This document shows positions 27,006 to 36,333 of a stretch of DNA of 64,000 bases, one piece after another. Below the pieces are notes generated by a model. The model ran no database searches. It worked only from the letters and a program-made list of their open reading frames with translations, and was not told the origin of the DNA. Location of the stretch: NCBI GenBank assembly GCA_016720595.1, contig JADKKI010000020.1, positions 1 through 64,000 of the forward strand, written 5' to 3'. Source of the stretch: Myxococcales bacterium. Lineage in GTDB: Bacteria; Myxococcota_A; Polyangia; Haliangiales; Haliangiaceae. Each line of letters begins with the position of its first letter. Within the stretch, counting starts at the first letter, position 1. The position numbers were made by a program, and so were the translations under genes.

Positions 27006-29931
27006 TCAGCGGCGCTTGACCGCCGGGATCATGACGACGGCGAGCGGTTGATCCGGCGACACCACGACACAGCCGGCATCGCCGTCTCCGAGCAAACGGA
27101 CGGCGTCGTCGGGAGACGTGATGGTGGCGAGCAGCTTCTCGAGCTCGACCGCGCGGATCGTGACATCCTCGTCGGGTCGAGCGGTCAGCTCGCCGGTCAG
27201 ATCGTCGGCCTCGAGGTGGCCCGTGAACGCGGGTGCGAGCCGCGCTGGCATCCCGCTGGCCGAGCCGCGAGCGTCGTGGCGTTACCGAGACGCAGGAGCT
27301 CGCGGACGGTTCCTTGGTGTTCGGATGGGCTCCCGCAACATGAACGCCATCGCCGCGTCCGGCGGGTTCATGGTTTCGGGCGACCGATGATGAGCACGCG
27401 GTTCGAGGACTGCTTCGTGGCGAGCCGACCTGAACCCGGTGATCACGGGCGAGGTCACGTCGAAGTACTGGGGGGCGTCAGTATCATCGGGGAGCAGGGC
27501 GGTGATCTCGTGCTTGCCCCGGGGGATGCGCGAGAGCTTGAAGTGCCCATCTCGATCGACCGGCCCGGCATGGAGCTGCGAGGCCTTGTCTCCATAGATG
27601 TAGATCGCCACGCGTACCCGACTGAAGGGTTCGCCGCCGAGCACGACGTTCCCCTCGACGGTCGAGGTCGGCCCGAGCCTGAGCGTCATCGAGGGTGAGC
27701 GCCGCCGGCAGTGAGACCCTGATCGCCGTTGCTCGCCATCGCCATCTTTCAGCCCCACCAGCTCGAAGGTGCCATCGGCCTTGGTCGTGGTCTCGACGGT
27801 CGTCGCGATCGCCAGGACCGGCGAGGACAGCTCGGCGTCGTCGCCCCACAGCCGGGCCCCCGCGACGACCTTCGCGTTGGCCACGGGCTTGCCGCGCTCG
27901 TCGACGACGGTGCCCTTGACGTTCTGCGGCTCGAACTCCGAGTCCATCAGCGCCGCTCCGCTGTACGCCGATCCGGCGTCACGGGCCTCGAGGTTCGCCG
28001 CGTCGATGTCCCCGAGCCTCCACCGGGCGCGTGCTGCGAGCGCGGCGACCCCTGCGCCGCGCCCGACTTCGCGTGCGCGGGCACGGTAGCGATCGGCGAG
28101 CGCCATCACGGCAACGAGGTCTTCCGGGTTCGACCGATCGAGATGGATCTTCATCAGCTCGAAGGCGATGTCGAGCTCGGCTTGCCTGCGACCCGCGGCG
28201 GCGTGGCGGGACAGCACGGTCTCGTAGCCGGCGATCGCATCGCCGGGCCGCCCCGCCTCGAGGGCCACGTCGGCCTGGATCGCAGCGAGCGCGGTGAGGT
28301 TCGCGTCGCTCGGGAACTGCTTGGCGGCTTCCTCGACACGGCGGAGGGTGGCCAGCTCTCCGGTGTAGGTCGCGAAGGCGGCCTGGACCTTGATCGCGTC
28401 GTCATCGCACGCCGCCGCGGCCGCCTGGATCTTCGCGAACAGCGCCAGGGCCTTGCCGAACAGCGCCGGGGCGTACGCGGGGTCGAGACCGACGCGCCCA
28501 GCGAGCAGCGCGACGGTTCGCACGCACGGTGGCTGGTGTCCGCCGCGAGCTCGCTGTCGATCGCGTTGCCGCTGTCCTTCGCCTTCGCGAGCACCGCGAA
28601 CGCACTCGAGAGCAGACCGTCGATCGTCGTTTTCATCAGGGCGGTGCGGCGGCTGATCGGTCTCGCATGCGCTGGGATCCACCAGCTCGTCGGTGAGTGC
28701 ATCCGGGCCCGGGCTCGATCATGAAACGCGTCGGCGATCCGTGCGAACACACCATCGAGGCACGCAAGCCGCGCACCGCGCACCTCTCGCTTGGCCTCGC
28801 ACGCGGAGGCGCGCGCGGCTCGCCATCGTTCGACGTGGGGCTTCGCGCCGGCCGTCAGCGTCACGCTGTCGGGATCGATGGCCGGCTGCGCGCGAGCCCG
28901 CTTCTGGGTCGTGGCGGAGCGGGAGATCACGTAGATGACGATGCCGGCGGCTGCGAGGCCGACGCCCCGAGCACCGCGATCGATCGGCGAGAGAGCTGGT
29001 GCGCTCGATCGCGTGGAGGGGCTCGTTCATCGATGGCCAGCGGTGCTTGGGATCGATCGCGGCCCGCGGCGCAGCACCGGCCGCAACGTACGGGGGCAGC
29101 GCTGCGTCGTCGAGATCCGCCGGCCCGTCGAGGACGTCCTCGCGGAGATCCTCGAGCGTGGCGCCGACTAACGGCCGCTTGCCGCTCAGCGCCTCCCACA
29201 GCGCCACGCAGAAGGCGAACTGATCGGTCGCCGGGTCACCGCCTCGAAGCGCCACTGCTCCGGTGCCATGTACGCGGGCGTTCCGAGCAGGCTGCCGGTC
29301 CTTGGTCAGGGCCGGCGCCGCGGCCGGCTGCCGCAGATCGGCGTCGGCCGTGACGAGCGACCGTCGGCTCCTTCGGAGGGCGCGCGAGCCCGAAATCGGT
29401 GACCACGATCCGGCCGCTCCGGCTCCGCAGCACGTTGCTCGGCGAAGTCACGGTGGACCAAGCCCTCGGCGTGCGCCGCAGCGAGGCCGCGGCCCGCCGC
29501 CACGAACGCCGCGATCACGTCGCGCGGCCGCGGCCTTCGTGCTCTCGAGCCACTCGCCGAGCGTCCCGCCCTCGATCGGCTCCATCGCGACGAAATCCTC
29601 GGCCGTCCGCGGTGCCGACCTCGAACACCGTGATCACGTTCGCGTGCGACAGCTTCGCCATCGCGCGGGGCTCGCGCAGGAGCCGTGCGCTCGCATCGGC
29701 ATTCTTGCCATGCAACACCTTCACCGCCACGCGCCGCTCGAGCTCGGGATCGTACGCGGCGTGCACCACGCCCATGCCGCCCTTGCCGAGCACGGACTCG
29801 AGCTCGAACCGCCCTAGCTTGGTCTGCGTGAGCGCCTGTGACGAGCCCGGGCCACTCGCGAGGGTCTCGGCACCCGCGGCCGGGGCTCCCGGCGCCGTCG
29901 CGGTCTGCGCGAACTCGTCGTCACGCGGCAC
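27006..29931 (-). pseudogene. Ser/Thr protein kinase with TPRs and carboxypeptidase-regulatory-like domain, multiply frameshifted
   Basis: The N-terminal kinase text starts at ATG 29931: glycine loop VLGKGGMGVVHAAY, AVKVL lysine, LVHRDF (about 29,455), SNVLRSRSGRIVVTDFGLAR (about 29,400), and ALWEALSGKRPL. A transmembrane segment (VGLAAAGIVIYVISRSA) follows near 28,930, then TPR-like helices (28,600-28,000). A carboxypeptidase-regulatory-like beta domain comes next (GTVVDERGKPVANAKVV, TTTKADGTFELVGLKDG), and the tail ends VVMIPAVKRR at 27,006. The frame changes at least seven times. Intact relatives are membrane-spanning eukaryotic-like kinases of myxobacteria. The gene is dead or badly sequenced. 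Confidence 0.7.
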
Positions 29932-29979
29932 CCGCTCAGGATACCCGGAACCCGCGCCGGTTCAGGCGCTGGGCCGACC

Positions 29980-30258
29980 TTAGACGACGCGGGCGCTCGG
30001 GAAGTTCGGATCGGGCAGCGGCTTCAGCGACCGCACGACCGCGTACGCCAGGGCCACGCCGATCCCGCCGCACAGGAGCGCCATGACGTACACGCTCCCC
30101 TTGTCACCGTGACCTCTCGACGCGACCAGGGCGCCGATGATCTCGCCGCCGATCCAGCCGAGCGCGCCGAGCGCGCCCCACGAGCCGGGGCGATGCTTCT
30201 CGCGAGCGATCTCTGCAAGCCGCTTGCAGAACTTCACGAGCACGAAGATCTCGATCAT
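29980..30258 (-). CDS. Small two-helix membrane protein
   Basis: The 92-residue product starts MIEIFVLVKFCKRLAEIARE. It has a Gly/Trp-rich segment (PGSWGALGALGWIGGEIIGA) that probably enters the membrane and a second helix (VYVMALLCGGIGVALAYAVV). No family assignment was made. ATG 30258 is preferred over the in-frame TTG two codons upstream. It sits 48 bases upstream of the broken kinase, same strand. Confidence 0.65.
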   Translation of the reverse strand: MIEIFVLVKFCKRLAEIAREKHRPGSWGALGALGWIGGEIIGALVASRGHGDKGSVYVMALLCGGIGVALAYAVVRSLKPLPDPNFPSARVV

Positions 30259-30317
30259 TCGCAATCCTACCTGATCCTGGAGGCGGACTCGAAGGCGAGT
30301 CGACTAACGCGCTGCAC

Positions 30318-31241
30318 TCAGGGCACGTCGAACGAGGCGGTCTGCGACAGGCCGAGGGCGGACGCTGTCACCTCGTAGTGGCCCCTGGTCTCGGGAAGGA
30401 CGCGCGTGCAGTTGCGAAGGCTCTGGTACGCCACGCCGCCGGGAGGCGTGATCGCGTACGGCACGTAGACCTCGCGCGTGCCGCGGTACGCGAAGAAGCA
30501 CACGGTCATCGAGCCGTTCACGACAGGCGTCCCCTCGACGAGTGACTCGATGCGATCGAGCGCGTCGACGACCTCGATGTCGAACGTACGGGAGCCGAAC
30601 GAGGCGGCGGTGGCCGTGACGTGGTGCGTCGCCGCGCCTGCCGGCAGCTGGAAGTGATCCCATGCGAGGGCGGTGAGGGCGATGTTGTCGATCGCGAGCG
30701 TGCCGTCGACGAGCAGATCGGTCCACTTCGCGGCGTCCGGTCCGTTGAGCGCGAAGCGAAACGTGCGCGCGGACTCCGTGAACGCGAGCGTGCTTGCGCT
30801 CGCGCGGCGATAGGTGACGTCGGGCAGCACCTCGACGCTCGTCACCGGCTTGGTCTCGAGCGCCCAGTCGCTCGGCTCGAGCTCGTTCGTGAGGATCGTG
30901 ATCGTGGTCGTCCCGGGTGTCGGTGTCGTCGTGACGCGGAACGCGCGGTCGCCGCCCGAATCGTTGTCGAGCGTGAGCGTCGCGGGCCCGCCATCGGTGA
31001 TGACGTCGAGGCCGGAGACGTCGTTGTACCGGATCGACAGAGCGCTCGAACCGCCCGCGGCGATCGGGTTGAGGCCATAGCGCGCATCGAGGGTGGGGAT
31101 CAGCGAGGCGCCGACGAACGCCCGCCGCACGGGCTGGGTGGGATCGCCGACCTGGGTGCCGTTGCCGTTCGCCTCGGCGTCGACGAACGTCTGGCAACCG
31201 GCAGCACAGAGGACCAGCGACGAGAGGACAAGTGAGCGCAT
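30318..31241 (-). CDS. Lipoprotein with beta-sandwich-like repeats
   Basis: The 307-residue product has a lipoprotein signal (LVLSSLVLCAAGC) and then an all-beta region with alternating hydrophobic strands (ALSIRYNDVSGLDVITDGGP, TLTLDNDSGGDRAFRVTTTP). It ends with a conserved-looking segment (YVPYAITPPGGVAYQSLRNC). I chose ATG 31241 because it places the signal at the N-terminus. It is probably a surface lipoprotein; the family is not recognised. The frame is intact. Confidence 0.7.
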   Translation of the reverse strand: MRSLVLSSLVLCAAGCQTFVDAEANGNGTQVGDPTQPVRRAFVGASLIPTLDARYGLNPIAAGGSSALSIRYNDVSGLDVITDGGPATLTLDNDSGGDRAFRVTTTPTPGTTTITILTNELEPSDWALETKPVTSVEVLPDVTYRRASASTLAFTESARTFRFALNGPDAAKWTDLLVDGTLAIDNIALTALAWDHFQLPAGAATHHVTATAASFGSRTFDIEVVDALDRIESLVEGTPVVNGSMTVCFFAYRGTREVYVPYAITPPGGVAYQSLRNCTRVLPETRGHYEVTASALGLSQTASFDVP

Positions 31242-31400
31242 CTGCACCCAGCAAGACGCAATCGCCACGCCACCTCTAACGCCGCGATCCTGCACGGGAA
31301 CCGTCGGGATTCCATCACTGAAGGCGCCTCGCCGTCAGCTCCTCGCGACTCCCAACCGGGGCTCCGGCGTACCGTAGCTCGGGGCAGTAGGATCGCAGAG

Positions 31401-32093
31401 ATGTCGGCGTATCGCCTCGCGGGTGTCTTGCGCTACGCGGCGATCCAGTTCGTCGTGCTGACGCCGATCGCGATGGTGCTCTACGCCGGTGGCACGTGGT
31501 TCGATCGATCCACGCCGCACTACCAGTTCACCGGGAACTTCCTCTCGGACCTCGGGATGACCCACGCGTTCTCGGGCCATGCGAACTACGCCTCGTGCGC
31601 CCTGTTCGCGATCTCGCTCGCGACCGTGGGCACGTCGATCGTCGCGTTCGGCTGGACCTGGCGCGGATTCGCCTTCGAGCGCGGGCGCGCGCGGATCGCG
31701 GGCCAGGCCAGCGCCGTGTTCGCCACCCTCTCGGGGCTCGCCTTCCTCGGCGTCGCGGCCACGCCGTTCGACCGCGCGCTGGACGCGCACAACACGTTCG
31801 TGCTGGCAGGATTCGGTCTCCTCCCGTGCTACGTCGCGACGATCACGTACGCGATGTGGAGGAACGGTGTCGGCGGGGCACGGATCGCCGCGAACCTCGC
31901 CTACCTCGCGCTCGTGATGGGTTACGTGGGGCTCGTCGTCGCCGGCCCGCGCCTCGATACGCCGAGCGGCCACATGATCCAGGTGGTGGGCCAGAAGACC
32001 GTTGCATACGGCTCGATGCTTCACGTGGTCTTCCTGGCCACCACGACCCGCCGCGCGCTGCGAGACGGATCGCTCACCGGCGAGCGGCGATGA
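31401..32093 (+). CDS. DUF998-type integral membrane protein
   Basis: The 230-residue product has six or so membrane helices (IQFVVLTPIAMVLYAGG, ASCALFAISLATVGTSIVAF, SAVFATLSGLAFLGVAATPF, VLAGFGLLPCYVATITYAMW, LAYLALVMGYVGLVVAG). Helix 1 is followed by FTGNFLSDLGMT, as in DUF998 proteins. The biochemical role of that family is unknown. It ends ten bases before the phytochelatin synthase start on the same strand, so the two are probably co-transcribed. Confidence 0.75.
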   Translation: MSAYRLAGVLRYAAIQFVVLTPIAMVLYAGGTWFDRSTPHYQFTGNFLSDLGMTHAFSGHANYASCALFAISLATVGTSIVAFGWTWRGFAFERGRARIAGQASAVFATLSGLAFLGVAATPFDRALDAHNTFVLAGFGLLPCYVATITYAMWRNGVGGARIAANLAYLALVMGYVGLVVAGPRLDTPSGHMIQVVGQKTVAYGSMLHVVFLATTTRRALRDGSLTGERR

Positions 32094-32103
32094 GAACAAA
32101 GCC

Positions 32104-33216
32104 ATGAACCAGACCCTCTACAGGCGACCACTTCCTACCGACGCGACCGAGTTCTCCTCGCCGGCGGGTCGCCAGCTGTTTGCCGAGGCGCTCGCCGCAG
32201 GTGGCCTCGACGGCTACTTCAGGCTGGCCGAGCAGTTTCACACGCAGGCGGAACCCGAGTTCTGCGGGCTCGGCTCGCTGGTGGTCGCGCTCAACGCTCT
32301 CGCGATCGATCCGGGACGGCTCTGGAAGGGCCCTTGGCGCTGGTTCTCCGAGGAGCTCCTGGACTGCTGTGTCTCGCTCGACGAGATCCGGCGACGCGGG
32401 CTCGACCTCGATGAGGTCGCGTGCCTCGCGAGGTGCAATGGGGCCGCGGTCGACCTGTTTCGCGCGGAGACCAGCGACCTCGCGACGTGGCGGTCATCGC
32501 TGATCACCGCAGCGCGAGGGCAGGGCGTGGTGATCGCCTCGTATGATCGCGCGGGCCTCGATCAGACGGGCAGTGGGCACTTCTCGCCGATCGGCGGATA
32601 CCACGCCGAGCGAGACCTGGTCCTCGTGATGGACGTGGCGCGGTTCAAGTATCCGCCACACTGGATCTCCGCCGAGCGGCTGTGGCGGGCGATGCACGCG
32701 ATCGATCCCGCGACGGGTCGATCACGCGGGTGGATCGCGCTGCAGCGTCGAACCCAAGGCGTGTCGCTCGGGTTCACCCTCAGCTGCGAGGGCGAGGACC
32801 TGAAGGGGCTCGCGCGTCGGCTGTGTGCTGTGGTCGAGGAGCTCGGTCCCACGGCGGGGATCGAGGAGCTGGCCGCCGCGCTGGTTCCCGTCGCGGCACA
32901 CCTCACCGTGCGCGTGCCGGAGAGCCCCGCACACCTGGCCGCGATCGGAGCGGCTCGCGATGCCGTCCGCAACCTGACCGTGTTCTCACGGGTCGAGAAG
33001 GCCGTCGGTGCCGAGCGCGCCGAGGCGGTGACGCTGCTGCTGATCGCGATCGCAGAGCGCCTGTCACCGGCACGGCGCGACGAGCTCACCAGCGTTCTCG
33101 CCGAGGCCGAGCACGATGCGTCGCTCGCTGCAGAGCTCGCCAGCGTGCGCACCCAGCTCGACGCGCTGTGGGCGATCACCTCTGACGGACGGGGAAGCTG
33201 TCGTCATGGCAGCTGA
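32104..33216 (+). CDS. Phytochelatin synthase (glutathione gamma-glutamylcysteinyltransferase)
   Basis: The family transfers gamma-Glu-Cys between glutathione molecules to make metal-binding phytochelatins, or in many bacteria only hydrolyses glutathione. The catalytic triad is clear: Cys54 in PEFCGLGSLVVALNAL, His159 in GHFSPIGGY and Asp177 in VMDVARFKYPPHW. The 370-residue length is notable: most bacterial members are half-size single-domain proteins, whereas this one continues about 150 residues past the catalytic domain with an Ala-rich helical region unlike the Cys-rich plant C-terminus. ATG 32104 is chosen because it opens the conserved LYRRPLP segment. No signal peptide is seen, so it is cytosolic. 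It follows the DUF998 gene by ten bases. Confidence 0.9.
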   Translation: MNQTLYRRPLPTDATEFSSPAGRQLFAEALAAGGLDGYFRLAEQFHTQAEPEFCGLGSLVVALNALAIDPGRLWKGPWRWFSEELLDCCVSLDEIRRRGLDLDEVACLARCNGAAVDLFRAETSDLATWRSSLITAARGQGVVIASYDRAGLDQTGSGHFSPIGGYHAERDLVLVMDVARFKYPPHWISAERLWRAMHAIDPATGRSRGWIALQRRTQGVSLGFTLSCEGEDLKGLARRLCAVVEELGPTAGIEELAAALVPVAAHLTVRVPESPAHLAAIGAARDAVRNLTVFSRVEKAVGAERAEAVTLLLIAIAERLSPARRDELTSVLAEAEHDASLAAELASVRTQLDALWAITSDGRGSCRHGS

Positions 33217-33432
33217 AACGGCAGATACACATCGACGATCGCGCCGTCGCGCACGGTGCCGTCCGGTGAGCGTCCAGACGGGCGACGTGGTGCGCGTCCG
33301 GTTCCGGTACGACGCGGGCGATAGCCTGCTCGCGCTCGCCGAATCGATCGATGGCGAGAGCTAGGCCACAGCACGCGGGCGGATGCGCTCGCCGACGCTG
33401 GTGGCTCGATGACGCCTGTGCGATGCAGGGGC

Positions 33433-35526
33433 ATGAAGCGTTCGCTGCTCGCCCTCGCGGTCGCCGCCTGTAGCTCGCCCGCGACCAACGTCGCGACCAC
33501 GCCCGCCGTGGCACCTGCTCCGGCCGCGGTGCCCGGCCTCCAGGCGGCGCCGACGTCGCCAGCCTCATCAGCGCCGGTACTCCACGGCGTCTATCTCGAT
33601 GACCTCGATCGGAGCGTCGCTCCGTGCACCGACTTCTTCGAGTACGGCAACGGGTCCTGGCGCAAGGCCAACCCGATCCCGGCGTCGATGGCGCGCTGGA
33701 GCCGACGCTGGAAGTCGGGTGAGGACGCCAAGGGCCAGCTGCGCGAGATCCTCGATCAAGTCGCGGCGAAGCGCGATTGGAAGGCCGGCAGTGTCGAGCA
33801 GCTGATCGGCGACTTCTACGTTGCCTGTATGGACGAGGCGAAGGCCGACCAGCTGGGCGCTGGGCCGATCGTGCCGATGCTCGGCAAGATCGCGGCCATC
33901 AAGGACCGCGCAGGTGTCGTGGCGATGATCGGCGACCTCGATCGCCAGGGGATCCCCGTGCCGCTCGCGGTGAACGTGCAGTCGGATCTCCACACACCGA
34001 CCGAGGTGGTGGCGACGGTGGCGGCGGCCGGGCTCGGATTGCCGGATCGCGACTACTACGAGAAGCCCGAGAAGCGGTTCGCCGACGCACGGGCGAAGTA
34101 CGTCGTCCACGTCGCCAAGCTGCTTCAGCTCGCCGGTGTTGCCGAGGCCGCGGCGAAGCAGCAGGCCAAGGCGACCTTCGACCTCGAGACCAAGCTCGCG
34201 AAGGCCTCTCTCGACAATGTGGCGCTGCGCGATCCGCGGGCGACCGATCACAAGATGTCGGTCGGCGAGCTCCAGAAGCTGTCGCCCGCGTTCGATTGGA
34301 CGAAGTTCCTCGGCGGTGGTCACCTGCCGGTGGTCCCGCTCAACGTCGAGCAGCCGACCTTCGTCAAGGAGGTCCAGCGCCAGCTGACGCGGACCTCGAT
34401 CGCCGACTGGAAGAGCTACCTGGCGTTCCACTACCTCGATGCGATGGCGCTCCTGTTGTCGAAGCCGTTCGTCGACGAGCAGTTCGAGTTCAACGACCGG
34501 TTCCTCCAGGGCGTGCAGGAGCAGAAGCCGCGCTGGAAGCGGTGCGCCGAGCTCACCGACGGCTTGCTCGGCGAGGCGCTCGGTCAGAAGTACGTCGAGA
34601 AGTACTTCCCGCCGCCGGCCAAGGCGCGGATGAAGACGCTGGTCGATAACGTGCTGCTCGGGATGAAGGAGACGATCGAGCACCTCGACTGGATGACCGA
34701 CGCGACTCGCAAGAAGGCGCTCGAGAAGCTCGCGACCGTCAACACCAAGATCGGCTACCCCGACAAGTGGAAGGACTACAGCGCGATCCCGATCCGGGCC
34801 GACGCCATGTTCGACAACGTGATCGCCGCGAGGACCTGGAACCTCGACGACGATCGCAAGACGGTCGGCAAGCCGGTGGACCGCGGGCGCTGGGGGATGA
34901 CGCCGCCGACCTCGAACGCCTACTACAACCCCTCGCTCAACGAGATCGTGTTCCCGGCCGGCATCCTGCAGCCGCCGATCTTCACGATGGACGCGGTCGA
35001 TGCGATCAACTACGGCGCGATCGGCGTGATCATCGGCCACGAGATCAGCCACGGCTTCGACGACCAGGGCGCCCAGTTCGACGCGCAGGGCCGGCTCGAG
35101 AACTGGTGGTCGCCTGACGACCTCAAGGCGTTCCAGGCCAAGGGCAAGTGCATCGTCGATCAGTTCGAGAGCTACTTCATCGAGCCCGGCATCCACCACA
35201 ACGGCAAGCTCGTGCTCGGCGAATCGATCGGCGACTCCGGTGGCGCCAACGTCGCGTACCGCGCGTTCCAGATCGCGCAGCGGACCACACCAGCGGCGAC
35301 GGTCGACGGCTTCACGCCGGATCAGCAGTTCTTCATCGCGTGGGCGCAGGCCCGCGGTGATGCGATCAGGATCGAGGAGCAGCGCCGGATGGTGCAGGGC
35401 GACCCCCACCCGATCGGCAAGTTCCGGGTGATGGGTCCGCTCTCGAACATGCCCGAGTTCGCCACGGCGTTCTCGTGCAAGCCGGGCACGGCGATGGTGC
35501 GCGCCCAGCCGTGCCGCGTCTGGTGA
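33433..35526 (+). CDS. pepO: M13-family zinc metallopeptidase (PepO/neprilysin-like) lipoprotein
   Basis: The roughly 697-residue product has a lipoprotein-type signal (LLALAVAACSS). The long N-terminal helical domain begins PCTDFFEYGNGSWRK. The catalytic part has NAYYNPSLNEIVFPAGILQP, the zinc motif GHEISHGFDDQG (first His near residue 536) and the third ligand GESIGDSGG, where most family members have ENIADLGG. The protein ends CRVW, the typical M13 terminus. It should cleave short peptides outside the inner membrane. ATG 33433 is preferred over ATG 33409 because it puts the signal at the N-terminus. It lies about 215 bases after the phytochelatin synthase. Confidence 0.93.
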   Translation: MKRSLLALAVAACSSPATNVATTPAVAPAPAAVPGLQAAPTSPASSAPVLHGVYLDDLDRSVAPCTDFFEYGNGSWRKANPIPASMARWSRRWKSGEDAKGQLREILDQVAAKRDWKAGSVEQLIGDFYVACMDEAKADQLGAGPIVPMLGKIAAIKDRAGVVAMIGDLDRQGIPVPLAVNVQSDLHTPTEVVATVAAAGLGLPDRDYYEKPEKRFADARAKYVVHVAKLLQLAGVAEAAAKQQAKATFDLETKLAKASLDNVALRDPRATDHKMSVGELQKLSPAFDWTKFLGGGHLPVVPLNVEQPTFVKEVQRQLTRTSIADWKSYLAFHYLDAMALLLSKPFVDEQFEFNDRFLQGVQEQKPRWKRCAELTDGLLGEALGQKYVEKYFPPPAKARMKTLVDNVLLGMKETIEHLDWMTDATRKKALEKLATVNTKIGYPDKWKDYSAIPIRADAMFDNVIAARTWNLDDDRKTVGKPVDRGRWGMTPPTSNAYYNPSLNEIVFPAGILQPPIFTMDAVDAINYGAIGVIIGHEISHGFDDQGAQFDAQGRLENWWSPDDLKAFQAKGKCIVDQFESYFIEPGIHHNGKLVLGESIGDSGGANVAYRAFQIAQRTTPAATVDGFTPDQQFFIAWAQARGDAIRIEEQRRMVQGDPHPIGKFRVMGPLSNMPEFATAFSCKPGTAMVRAQPCRVW

Positions 35527-35535
35527 CGAACGTTC

Positions 35536-36333
35536 CTACGACGTCGCGTGCAGTCCGGTGACGGGACGCTGTGGGATGCGCATGACGAACGTCGTCGTTC
35601 CGTCGGCGGAGCTGCCCTCGAGGGTGCCGCCGTGCGAGAGCACGATCTGACGAGCGATATACAGGCCGAGCCCGAGGTTCCCCGCTGCTGACTTCTCTCG
35701 CTGACGTGCGCGGCGAAAGGGTTCGAAGATGAAGGGAAGCATGTCCGCCGGGATCGGATCGCCCTGATTGCACACCTCGACGATCACCTGCGTCCTGTCA
35801 GCGCGCGCGCTGACGATCACCGCCGTTCCCCGGGTCGCGTACTGGATGGCGTTGCCGACCAGGTTGGAGATCACCTCCGACAAGCGGCCCTCGTCCCACA
35901 TGCCGGTCAGGTCGCCGTCGATCTTCATCTGGACGGCCGCGTCGAATTCGTCGACGACGCGTCGGATCAACGCATCCAGATCCATCGGAGCGCGTTCGAG
36001 CGGTAGACCGCCGCCGAGACGAGCGCGGGTCAGATCGAGCAACTGAGTGATCATCGCCGTCATCCTCTGGTCGCTGTTGATGATGCGGTTGACCGTCTTG
36101 GTGTCGAGCTCGTCCAGCCGGCCGCGCTTGAGCAGCATCGCGGCCGCCAGGTTGATCGACGCCAGGGGCGTGCGGAGATCGTGTCCGAGCATGCCGATGA
36201 ACATCTCGCGAAACTCCGAGACCTCGCGCTCCGTCGCCAGCGCGTCGGCGAGTTGATTCTCGGCGTGCTTGCGTGCGGTGATGTCGTAGAAGCAGTTGAT
36301 CGCCGATGTGACCTCTCCGCGCTGGTCGCTCAC
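35536..36333 (-). CDS. Histidine kinase catalytic half (split gene)
   Basis: The 265-residue product opens with the end of a PAS domain (VTSAINCFYDITARKHAENQ), then HisKA (FIGMLGHDLRTPLASINLAA) and a complete HATPase (NLVGNAIQYATRG, GNLGLGLYIARQIVLSHGG). Its start GTG 36333 overlaps the stop TGA of the upstream PAS ORF by four bases (GTGA). The two read as one protein with a single missing base at the junction. Either the kinase is really made as two coupled polypeptides, or the gene is frameshifted or mis-sequenced. No receiver is attached. Confidence 0.85.
   Translation of the reverse strand: MSDQRGEVTSAINCFYDITARKHAENQLADALATEREVSEFREMFIGMLGHDLRTPLASINLAAAMLLKRGRLDELDTKTVNRIINSDQRMTAMITQLLDLTRARLGGGLPLERAPMDLDALIRRVVDEFDAAVQMKIDGDLTGMWDEGRLSEVISNLVGNAIQYATRGTAVIVSARADRTQVIVEVCNQGDPIPADMLPFIFEPFRRARQREKSAAGNLGLGLYIARQIVLSHGGTLEGSSADGTTTFVMRIPQRPVTGLHATS

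Noticed and set aside
33206..33364. Small plus-strand ORF after phytochelatin synthase (52 codons)
   Set aside because: Overlaps the synthase stop, no ribosome-binding site, basic low-complexity start; an antisense alternative is equally plausible, so neither is called.
33568..35409. 613-codon minus-strand ORF opposite the M13 peptidase
   Set aside because: Antisense shadow caused by high GC third positions; the plus-strand frame has all M13 motifs.
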